From positions 1-5,791 of the forward strand of contig CADBTG010000097.1 in NCBI GenBank assembly GCA_902797475.1: a stretch of 5,791 nucleotides of DNA, in the 5' to 3' direction. This DNA is from an uncultured Lachnospiraceae bacterium (GTDB lineage Bacteria; Bacillota; Clostridia; Lachnospirales; Lachnospiraceae). Positions 1-5,791 of the stretch are shown here, in pieces; the stretch's first letter is position 1; each line of letters starts with the position of its first letter. A program made the translations under genes and the position numbers. The notes beneath the pieces are model-generated. The model did not search any database. It had not been told where the DNA came from and was given only the letters and a program-made list of their open reading frames with translations.

Positions 1-285
1 CATGTAACTGCCGTAACACGTCAGTTCCACATCCTGCGTCAGCTCCGGAAAGAACCTCACACCCTCAAACCCGGTCACATTGTAAGCCGACCGCCCTTCC
101 ACCATGCGAAAACGGGCAAGCGTAAACGGCTGCGTGCATGCCAAAAGCGTGCTCCCCTGCCGCCTCGCGCCTCTGGCAAATGCGACGATCTTTCCGCGTT
201 CCTTCGACAGAATCACAAGTCTGCGGTCATAGTCCCCTGACGGCGTTGCTTCCAAAACCATGCCTGTCAGAATAATCTGGTCCAC
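1..285 (-). CDS. recO: DNA repair protein RecO, N-terminal part (3' end cut by window edge)
   Basis: RecO works with RecF and RecR in the cytoplasm to load RecA onto single-stranded DNA coated with SSB and to anneal complementary strands. The 95 codons present, open to the window edge, match the N-terminal OB-fold of the family. They begin MDQIILTGMVLEATPSGDYD, continue through RRLVILSKERGKIVAFARGA, a stretch typical of RecO, and then have a Q-P-F segment and an EGRSAYNV segment. A usual RecO is about 240-260 residues, so the helical domain and any zinc-binding cysteines lie outside the window. I chose the GTG at 285-283 because AAGGAGG (302-296) sits 10 bases upstream. The ATG eight codons later would cut into the first beta strand and has no Shine-Dalgarno at a usual distance. 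The gene lies 94 bases downstream of era on the same strand, and era-recO is a common neighbour pair in Firmicutes. Identity is a recognition by family pattern and is firm. Confidence 0.93.
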   Translation of the reverse strand, partial: MDQIILTGMVLEATPSGDYDRRLVILSKERGKIVAFARGARRQGSTLLACTQPFTLARFRMVEGRSAYNVTGFEGVRFFPELTQDVELTCYGSYM

Positions 286-295
286 CCGTCAGGTT

Positions 296-302
296 CCTCC
301 TT
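296..302 (-). promoter_or_regulatory. Ribosome binding site of recO
   Basis: On the minus strand AAGGAGG lies 10 bases before the GTG at 285. It is the only strong Shine-Dalgarno in the 94-base era-recO gap and decides the recO start. The rest of the gap (303-379) shows no convincing terminator or promoter, so recO is probably transcribed with era. Confidence 0.75.
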
Positions 303-379
303 CCTGTCAACTTACCGTTTCGCTTCCAAAGCTTTTCCGGCTTTCGAAACATTCACAGTCCTGCCGAAAATCGGTCCTC

Positions 380-1303
380 TCACTCGTCGTCGCCGTGCGT
401 CACAAAACCGTAGTTCTTAAGCATCACGTCGCTGTCGCGCCAGTCCTTCTTAACCTTTACCCAAAGCTTCAGATTGACCTGGCAGCCGACCATCATCTCA
501 ATCTCTCTTCGGGCATCCTGCCCGATTTTCTTGAGCATGCTTCCCTGCTTTCCGATGATGATTCCTTTGTGGGAATCCCGTTCGCAGATGATGGTAGCTT
601 CGATGTCGATCAGCCTGCCGTCCGGTCTTTCATGCATCTTTTCGACCGTAACCGCAATGCCGTGCGGCACCTCATCGGACAGATTCCGAAGAGCCTTCTC
701 GCGAATCATCTCCGCGGCAATCTGGCGCTCGGGCTGGTCCGTGACCGTGTCCTCATCGTAATACATCGGTCCCTCCGGCAAATACGAAAACAGCACATCC
801 TTAAGATGCTCCGTATTCTCTCCCCGAAGCGCGGAAACCGGCACGATTTCGGCAAATGCCATCTCCTTCGAGTAGTTTTCGATAAAGCCGAAAAGCTGCT
901 CCTTCTTCACCGTATCGATCTTGTTGATGACAAGGATGACCGGCGTGCCGCAGGCCTTCAGCTTAGAAAGAATATACTGCTCTCCCGCGCCGATGTAATC
1001 GGTCGGTTCCACAAGCCACAGAATCAGATCGGCGTCGGTAAATGTGCTCTCGGCCGTCTCAACCATGAACTCGCCGAGTTTGTTTTTAGACTTATGGATG
1101 CCCGGTGTATCAAGGAAGATGATCTGCCCGCGTTCATCCGTATAAACGGTCTGAATCCGGTTTCTTGTCGTCTGCGGCTTATTCGACGTAATCGCAATCT
1201 TCTGCCCGATCAGACGGTTCATCAACGTGGATTTGCCGACGTTCGGGCGCCCTACAAGGGCAATGAATCCCGAACGAAACGGCGCCTTTTTCTTCTCACT
1301 CAT
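380..1303 (-). CDS. era: GTPase Era, ribosome assembly factor
   Basis: Era is an essential GTPase that binds the 3' end of 16S rRNA and helps mature the 30S subunit; it is cytoplasmic and partly membrane-associated. All family marks are present in 307 residues, close to the usual length of about 300. G1 is GRPNVGKS (18-25), the G2 region is SNKPQTTR (40-47), G3 is DTPG (65-68), G4 is NKID (127-130) and G5 is SAL (157-159). The C-terminal KH domain carries GIIIGKQGSMLKKIG (247-261), followed by the conserved end with LWVKVKKDWRDSD. I start at the ATG at 1303-1301 because AGGAG (1313-1309) is 5 bases upstream. The reading frame stays open for 17 more codons upstream, but that extension overlaps the peptidase gene and lies outside the family alignment. 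The upstream peptidase gene ends only 8 bases before this start, so the two are probably co-transcribed and translationally coupled. No key residue is missing. Confidence 0.98.
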   Translation of the reverse strand: MSEKKKAPFRSGFIALVGRPNVGKSTLMNRLIGQKIAITSNKPQTTRNRIQTVYTDERGQIIFLDTPGIHKSKNKLGEFMVETAESTFTDADLILWLVEPTDYIGAGEQYILSKLKACGTPVILVINKIDTVKKEQLFGFIENYSKEMAFAEIVPVSALRGENTEHLKDVLFSYLPEGPMYYDEDTVTDQPERQIAAEMIREKALRNLSDEVPHGIAVTVEKMHERPDGRLIDIEATIICERDSHKGIIIGKQGSMLKKIGQDARREIEMMVGCQVNLKLWVKVKKDWRDSDVMLKNYGFVTHGDDE

Positions 1304-1308
1304 ATGTA

Positions 1309-1313
1309 CTCCT
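1309..1313 (-). promoter_or_regulatory. Ribosome binding site of era, overlapping the upstream stop codon
   Basis: The minus strand reads TAGGAGTACATATG. The TAG (1314-1312) is the stop of the M16C peptidase, and AGGAG (1313-1309) is the Shine-Dalgarno of era, 5 bases before its ATG. A ribosome finishing the peptidase covers the era initiation site, which favours coupled translation. This site also settles the choice of the era start. Confidence 0.85.
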
Positions 1314-4269
1314 ATCCGCGAAGCCCACGGCTTGTCATAAACAGATCTTTGCATTCTCCTGCAACAGTCTCCGTAGCAAGCGCAGTGCGGTAGCCCTGTT
1401 TCACAACGGCATCGATCATCGGTGCGAGCACCTTCAGATCGTCATTGGTCACCTTCAGGATATCGTCACGAATCTTCTGCCACTCTTCGGCCGTGACACC
1501 CGTGAAATACCGTCCCATGGCAGTCCCGAGAATGGAAGCCGGCGTAATCGGAACATCCATGCCTGAAATTGTTCCGATGACATATTTCGTAATCTCGTTC
1601 TCGCTGAGCGCAAGGTTTGCAACATACTCCGCCGTTTCCTCAATTGTCTTAAAGGACTCACGGCAGTTCGGATCGCGATACGTTACGAAGAAGGCATCGC
1701 CGGAAAGATATCCGAAGCCCTGCATTGCACCGTATGCCCCGCCGAGCACGCGGATTCTGTTCCAGAGATAATCGTCCGTAAGAATATGGTTCAGCACGGC
1801 ATACGCGCCGTTATAAGAAAAGCCCGCCGCACGGAAGTTTCCGGCAACACAGTTATACTGCACGGAACCGGCATAGGTCAGTACTTCGTTCTTCTTAGTA
1901 AGAGCGTAGCCGCCCTTCCACGGAAGCGCCTTCATTTCGGCAATCGGAGCCTCCTCCGGGAGCTCTTTAAGCAGTCCCGGAATCGTGGCAAATGCCACGC
2001 CGGCTTTTGTGAATCCGCTCACATCCGACGTAACGCCGAGTGTCAGATTTGCCATCGTGAATACATGCGCACGCATGCGGCGCAGATGTGCAAAGAGCTC
2101 ATCCTTCACGTTGTCGAAATCGGCAAGCCATTCGCGGAGCTTCGCATAATAGGCTTCGCCGCAGGACAGGTAAGTATAGCGCGATGCGGGGCTGAAATAG
2201 GAATAGGCAAGCTCTCTCGCAGTCTGGTGCCCGCGTGATTCCATCGAGGCCGGAAGCCTTACCGCAAGCTCGGCCATAATCTCATGAAGACGGTCGGCAT
2301 CCTCAAGCTTCATGCGCCCGATGCCTTCCCATGCAAGGTCAATGCCCTTGTCAAGCTTTCCGTCAAGCACCTTCACGGCAATCGTGAAGAAGGACTTCAT
2401 TGCACCGACGTCGCCCTTCACCGGCGTGGATTCAAGATACCCGTTGATGCCGCCGGCATAGTAGTTCATCTCATCCTGCAGGTCTTTATAGGAGAAATGC
2501 TCCGTGTCCATGCCGAGATAGATGTCAGACAGAAGGCCGAGGTACGGTAGTTCTTCCTCCGGGACGTCGGTCGTGTCAAACCGCATCTGCAGGTACGTGA
2601 TGCCTCCGGTGAATTTGTCCACGTGAACAAGCGGAATGCCGTCGGCAGTCTTCTCAACCGTATACGGAACCGGCTGCTGCTTCCTGCCGATTTCCTCACG
2701 GGTAAGTCTCGGAATGCAGGAAAGCTCTTCCTCGGTTTCCACACGGCTTTGGTATTCCTTAAGAGCCTTTGTCTTATTGACGAGTTCCTCAAGCTCTTCC
2801 TGACTCATCTGCGCACGGCGCTCGGCGAGTTTTGCGGCAAGCTCCTTCTCCTGCTTTGCGGCAAGACCGGGCTCGGGAGTCATGACAATCATGGCCGAGC
2901 TATCCGAATTCAGGTACTCCTGCAGGAGTTCTTCGAAATAACCGTTCTCCAGGTCGCGGTGAAGTTCCCGGTAGAAATGTCCGCGGTCCAAACCGTCAAA
3001 AGCGGCTTTATCATCGTAAAAGAACGTCGAAACCGAATTCATGGCAACAAACAGGCCCTTCGGATAGCCTCCGAAATCCGCTTCAAGGAACGAAAACTCC
3101 GCACGGTTCAGGGCTGCTTCAATGCTCTTTTTATTCAGACCCTTCGCGGCGACATCAGCTACCGTTTCGCGGATGATCCGAAGGAATTCGTCTGCTTTTC
3201 CGGGGTCGGTTTCACGGGCCGTCACGGAAAGAATCGGCTGACGCTGGTCACCGCGGAACGAACCCGAAACATCGTTGCCGATGCCCGCATCGAGAAGCGC
3301 CTTTTTAACGGGTGCGCCGGGGATGCTGAACAGAATGGTGCTCAGAATATCCCACGCAATCGTCTTCTTCACGTCGGGACCGTCGAAAAGCTTCGCACCG
3401 TAGATCAGATAGGCTTTGTCATTCGTGTCCTCGTCCTCCGCAACGGAGTAGGTCATGTCGACGCGCTTAAAACCGGTCGGACTCTGCAGGCCGATCTCCG
3501 AATCCACGGGAATGATGTCGTATTTCGAAAGATATTCCCTGTCCAGATAGTTGAGCATGTACTGCATGTCCATGTCGCCGTACAGATAGATATAGCTGTT
3601 GGCAGGCGAATAATAGGTATGATGAAAAGCGAGAAAATCCTCATAGGTGAGCTCCGGAATGTGCTTCGGGTCACCTCCGGATTCCACGCCGTATGTCACA
3701 TCCGGGAACAGCGTCCGGTAAAGTTCCATCTCAAGCCCGGCTTCCGGATCGGAATAGGCCCCCTTCATCTCGCTGTAAACGACGCCGTTCAGCGTAAGCT
3801 CGTCGTCCGTGCTTTCCATCTCATAGCGCCAGCCCTCCTGACGGAAGATCTCCTCGCGCTTATAGATGAGCGGATGCAGTACGGAATCCATGTAAACGTC
3901 GACCAGATTGCGGAAGTCCTTCTCGTTACAGCTCGCGACCGGATACATCGTTACGTCCGCGCCCGTAAATGCATTGAGGAAGGTCTTCAGCGATCCCTTC
4001 GAAAGCTCCATGAACGGGTCCTTGACCGGATACTTTTCCGAGCCGGCCAGAACCGAGTGTTCTATGATATGCGGCACCCCGGTATCGTCCTTCGGGGTCG
4101 TGCGGAATGCAATGGCAAATACCTTGTTGGGGTCGTCATTTGCCATTAAAACAATGCGCGCGCCGCTCTTCTTATGGCGAAGCACCAATCCGTCGCTTTG
4201 ATACGCCGGAAGCCTTCTGCCGTACAGTCTTTCATATGCTTCGTTTTGAAGTGTTCCCAAGTCTCTCAC
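1312..4269 (-). CDS. M16C family zinc metallopeptidase (PreP / falcilysin type)
   Basis: This is a 985-residue peptidase of the pitrilysin superfamily, subfamily M16C, in which both halves sit on one chain and close around a chamber that degrades unfolded peptides. The inverted zinc motif HIIEH is at 67-71 (ligands H67 and H71, catalytic base E70). The third ligand is E167 in VVYSEMKG, exactly 100 residues after H67, as I recall for plant PreP. In the C-terminal half the segment NRIRVLGGAYG (837-847) gives R840 and Y846, with the same spacing as the substrate-binding Arg/Tyr pair of PreP. A charged helical hinge rich in Glu, Lys and Ala (about 465-520) matches the start of the M16C-associated region. 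I see no signal peptide, so it is probably cytoplasmic. The start is GTG, with AGGAGG (4286-4281) 11 bases upstream. All catalytic residues are intact, so it should be active. The natural substrate cannot be read from the sequence. It opens a probable operon with era and recO. Confidence 0.95.
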   Translation of the reverse strand: MRDLGTLQNEAYERLYGRRLPAYQSDGLVLRHKKSGARIVLMANDDPNKVFAIAFRTTPKDDTGVPHIIEHSVLAGSEKYPVKDPFMELSKGSLKTFLNAFTGADVTMYPVASCNEKDFRNLVDVYMDSVLHPLIYKREEIFRQEGWRYEMESTDDELTLNGVVYSEMKGAYSDPEAGLEMELYRTLFPDVTYGVESGGDPKHIPELTYEDFLAFHHTYYSPANSYIYLYGDMDMQYMLNYLDREYLSKYDIIPVDSEIGLQSPTGFKRVDMTYSVAEDEDTNDKAYLIYGAKLFDGPDVKKTIAWDILSTILFSIPGAPVKKALLDAGIGNDVSGSFRGDQRQPILSVTARETDPGKADEFLRIIRETVADVAAKGLNKKSIEAALNRAEFSFLEADFGGYPKGLFVAMNSVSTFFYDDKAAFDGLDRGHFYRELHRDLENGYFEELLQEYLNSDSSAMIVMTPEPGLAAKQEKELAAKLAERRAQMSQEELEELVNKTKALKEYQSRVETEEELSCIPRLTREEIGRKQQPVPYTVEKTADGIPLVHVDKFTGGITYLQMRFDTTDVPEEELPYLGLLSDIYLGMDTEHFSYKDLQDEMNYYAGGINGYLESTPVKGDVGAMKSFFTIAVKVLDGKLDKGIDLAWEGIGRMKLEDADRLHEIMAELAVRLPASMESRGHQTARELAYSYFSPASRYTYLSCGEAYYAKLREWLADFDNVKDELFAHLRRMRAHVFTMANLTLGVTSDVSGFTKAGVAFATIPGLLKELPEEAPIAEMKALPWKGGYALTKKNEVLTYAGSVQYNCVAGNFRAAGFSYNGAYAVLNHILTDDYLWNRIRVLGGAYGAMQGFGYLSGDAFFVTYRDPNCRESFKTIEETAEYVANLALSENEITKYVIGTISGMDVPITPASILGTAMGRYFTGVTAEEWQKIRDDILKVTNDDLKVLAPMIDAVVKQGYRTALATETVAGECKDLFMTSRGLRG

Positions 4270-4280
4270 TGACTTTTGTA

Positions 4281-4286
4281 CCTCCT
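4281..4286 (-). promoter_or_regulatory. Ribosome binding site of the M16C peptidase
   Basis: A perfect AGGAGG lies 11 bases upstream of the GTG start at 4269-4267. The spacing is slightly long. No other start codon in the frame lies closer, and the next one (TTG at 4260-4258) would be too far away, so GTG is the best start. Confidence 0.8.
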
Positions 4287-4301
4287 GTCATTACTGTTCC
4301 C

Positions 4302-4330
4302 ATTATCCCATATATGCCCCCAAAAAACAA
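4302..4330 (-). promoter_or_regulatory. Candidate sigma-A promoter of the peptidase-era-recO unit
   Basis: On the minus strand TTGTTT (4330-4325) is followed after exactly 17 bases by GATAAT (4307-4302). A TGG immediately before the -10 box makes an extended -10 element (TGnGATAAT). The -10 box matches TATAAT at five of six positions; the -35 box is weaker, with only TTG conserved. Transcription would begin near 4295, giving a 5' leader of about 25 bases that just includes the Shine-Dalgarno at 4286-4281. The position, between a terminator and the first gene of the unit, supports it. It remains a prediction from consensus. Confidence 0.5.
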
Positions 4331-4361
4331 GGTCGAACTTACCTCCGGGGGGCCTAAACAC

Positions 4362-4394
4362 AAGAAAACCCGGGCGCCGTCAAGCGTCCGGGTT
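4362..4394 (-). terminator. Intrinsic terminator of the cohesin/cadherin-like gene
   Basis: In the minus-strand transcript, AACCCGGACGC (4394-4384) pairs with GCGCCCGGGTT (4377-4367) across a 6-base loop (4383-4378), with a single internal A-C mismatch. The stem is GC-rich and is followed by a T-rich tract, TTTTCTTG, that begins in the last stem bases and runs to 4362. It begins 20 bases after the stop codon of the upstream gene. Read on the plus strand the hairpin has no U tract, so it acts in the minus direction and separates the two transcription units. Confidence 0.85.
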
Positions 4395-4414
4395 CACAGT
4401 CATTTCGGTCTTAA

Positions 4415-5791
4415 TCAGTCGTAGTCTTCCGCCTCGTCCAAAAACTCTTCGTCGGGAAGAAATCTTCTTTCGTACTTCTTCTTGGAGATGATGTAGAGGA
4501 TGAAAAATGTCACGGCAAGGACGAACAGCACCACGCAGGCGCCGGTCATGAGTTTGTCCGAGAAAAGGCCTCTGCTCGGTTGCGGCGCAGCAGCCTGTAC
4601 AACCGTCGTCGGGGTCGGTGCCATGGTCGCCGTAGGAACAGGCGTCGCGGTCGGCTCGGGCGTAGGCGTCGGAGTCGGGGACGGCGTGGGCGTAGGCGTC
4701 GGAACGAGTTCGATGTCTTCGGTATTGAAACGCTGGAAGGAGCCGTCGGTTAGATCAATCTGGAACCATCCGGTCACACCCTTGCTGTTCTTGCCGTACA
4801 CGATGGCATATTCGCTCTCGTCGGAAACCGCATAAGCGGTAATTTCTTCTCCGTCAAACGTGCGGGTCGTCTTATTGTAACCCGTCGGAATGATGACGTC
4901 ATCCGAAGGATCCAGAATTACGATATTCTGGGATTCGGTGCTGAAGCAGGCGTAGCGTGTGGCTGTACCCTTTTCCGTGTCCAGGATGTAAAGCTTACCG
5001 TCGGAAAGCTCTATGACATTGAATCCGGTCGTCTTGCTCGTCAGCGCACCGATCTTTAAGGTTCTGTTCCCGCTCGTATATTCTACAATCGTAGAATCCC
5101 ATTCTGCCGTATCATTTACGTACTTGGCATCCGGTTTGTCCTTAATGGCAAGGTCTGTATCTCCTACCTTTACGGTGACCGGCGGCAGAGGCGTCGGAGT
5201 CGGTGTCGCAGGCTTCGGCGTCGGAGCCTTGCCTCTTGTCACGGTAATGGTATAAGTCTTAACGGTTTTACCGTCTTCTGCCGTAACCTTAACGTTTACG
5301 GTATTCGCGCCTTCCTTAAGTCCGGTATTGCCGGTAACGGCGACCTTGGCCTTGGCATCTGCTGCCTTCGCGGTAACGGTTACCTTGCTGACGGTTCCGC
5401 CGACCGAGGCGGTATAGTTCAGAACGTCTTTGGAGAATGCCGGAGAAATGTTGGCCTCACCCATCGAAAGGGATGCCAGCTCGGCATTGGTGGAAGCCTG
5501 ATAGGGAGCGGTGATCTTCACGCTGCCGTTCTGCTTCGAGGTCGGAAACGTATCACCCAAAGCGGGATCCAGCGGGCACACATTTGCACTCGAAATGGAG
5601 AGTGCCGTTCCTCCCTCAGCCACATCCAGTGTTTTAAACACGAAGCTGTAGCTTGCGGATTTTGTTTCGTCATAATCGATGACATGGATGGTATTGCCGG
5701 AGACCCGGCCTCTGCTGTCGCCGGAGTCATATTGCAGTTTGGATGTGTCAAATGTGAACACAACATCAATGACACCGATGGTCGACGTCGC
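4415..5791 (-). CDS. Membrane-anchored cohesin / cadherin-like beta-sandwich protein (5' end cut by window edge)
   Basis: The last 458 codons of a larger gene are present; the frame is open to the window edge, so the GTG at 5761 is not the real start. Residues are numbered from the edge. Residues 1-95 look like a cohesin fold (strand TIGVIDVVFTFD, then a YSFVFKTL strand, ending GSVKITAP). Residues 103-187 match a cadherin-like beta-sandwich domain, starting NAELASLSM, with FSKDVLNYTASV and ending KTYTITVTR. A Pro-Thr linker (189-204) leads to a globular domain (205-362) that I cannot name. A longer Pro-Thr linker (363-395) leads to one membrane helix (about 414-436), then KKKYERR and an acidic tail. 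The helix followed by basic residues implies that the domains face outward and the tail is cytoplasmic. FLPDEEF in the tail is not a sortase LPxTG signal. Such proteins occur in Lachnospiraceae, where a cohesin fold need not mean a cellulosome. The partner or ligand is unknown. A terminator follows the stop codon. Confidence 0.75.
   Translation of the reverse strand, partial: ATSTIGVIDVVFTFDTSKLQYDSGDSRGRVSGNTIHVIDYDETKSASYSFVFKTLDVAEGGTALSISSANVCPLDPALGDTFPTSKQNGSVKITAPYQASTNAELASLSMGEANISPAFSKDVLNYTASVGGTVSKVTVTAKAADAKAKVAVTGNTGLKEGANTVNVKVTAEDGKTVKTYTITVTRGKAPTPKPATPTPTPLPPVTVKVGDTDLAIKDKPDAKYVNDTAEWDSTIVEYTSGNRTLKIGALTSKTTGFNVIELSDGKLYILDTEKGTATRYACFSTESQNIVILDPSDDVIIPTGYNKTTRTFDGEEITAYAVSDESEYAIVYGKNSKGVTGWFQIDLTDGSFQRFNTEDIELVPTPTPTPSPTPTPTPEPTATPVPTATMAPTPTTVVQAAAPQPSRGLFSDKLMTGACVVLFVLAVTFFILYIISKKKYERRFLPDEEFLDEAEDYD
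4658..4702 (-). repeat. Direct 15-base repeat in the Pro-Thr linker, 30-base period
   Basis: The 15-mer CCGACGCCTACGCCC (minus strand) occurs exactly at 4702-4688 and again at 4672-4658, 30 bases or ten codons apart. It encodes PTPTP both times with the same synonymous codons, while the codons between the copies differ. This fits a past duplication in frame within the linker rather than only amino-acid composition. Loss or gain of a unit would change linker length by ten residues without shifting the frame. Confidence 0.8.

Noticed and set aside
282..310. TTGACA at 310-305 on the minus strand as a -35 box for a separate recO promoter
   Set aside because: At 17 bases downstream the sequence is GGGTGG, with no -10-like box nearby, and it would place the start inside recO.
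364..374. Small inverted repeat CCGA-AAA-TCGG just after era, as a terminator
   Set aside because: The four-base stem is too weak and no T tract follows it in the minus direction.
1304..1354. A longer Era start 17 codons upstream
   Set aside because: It overlaps the peptidase gene and adds residues absent from the family; the ATG at 1303 has a good Shine-Dalgarno.
260..1393. A 377-codon open frame on the plus strand opposite era
   Set aside because: It is antisense to a complete, conserved era gene, its product resembles no family, and codon bias on the coding strand explains the lack of stops.
2623..4149. A 508-codon open frame on the plus strand opposite the peptidase gene
   Set aside because: It lies wholly inside the M16C gene, has no recognisable domain and no matching gene context; it is a shadow of the coding strand.
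4500..4835. A plus-strand frame with Gly-Val repeats, suggesting a repetitive protein
   Set aside because: The Gly-Val pattern is the reverse complement of the Pro-Thr codons in the linker of the minus-strand gene.
5080..5097. Perfect 7-base inverted repeat ATTCTAC-AATC-GTAGAAT
   Set aside because: It is inside the coding sequence of the surface protein, has no T tract, and a stem this short is plausible by chance.
5518..5775. An 85-codon alternative frame on the minus strand
   Set aside because: It overlaps the cohesin-like region in another frame and encodes nothing recognisable; the main frame matches known domains.

Overview
The window looks like a chromosomal segment of a Gram-positive Clostridia-class bacterium, most likely a member of the Lachnospiraceae. 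The reasons are strong AGGAGG-type ribosome binding sites, GTG starts, the very Lachnospiraceae-like Era sequence (the nucleotide-binding half and the C-terminal WRDSD tail), and a membrane-anchored cohesin/cadherin-like protein with Pro-Thr linkers. The taxonomic call rests on remembered family resemblance, not on a search. All supported genes are on the minus strand, so the window reads from right to left.

Right part (5791 down to 4415): the 3' portion of a gene for a large extracytoplasmic protein whose N-terminus lies outside the window. It has a cohesin-like domain, a cadherin-like beta-sandwich domain, a first Pro-Thr linker, a globular domain of about 160 residues that I cannot name, a second and longer Pro-Thr linker, one membrane helix and a short acidic cytoplasmic tail. 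A clear intrinsic terminator (4362-4394) follows it. A candidate promoter (4302-4330) then starts a new transcription unit.

Middle and left (4269 down to 1): a probable three-gene operon. A full-length M16C (PreP/falcilysin-type) zinc peptidase is followed after 8 bases by era, whose ribosome binding site overlaps the peptidase stop codon. After a further 94 bases comes the first 95 codons of recO, cut by the window edge. Era acts in 30S ribosome assembly and RecO in recombinational repair. The peptidase probably degrades peptides in the cytoplasm; no functional link to the other two is visible beyond co-transcription.

There is no sign of mobile elements, CRISPR, phage genes or RNA genes. 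The least understood part is the unnamed domain of the membrane-anchored protein and the direct repeat inside its second linker. I see no convincing new multi-gene system here.
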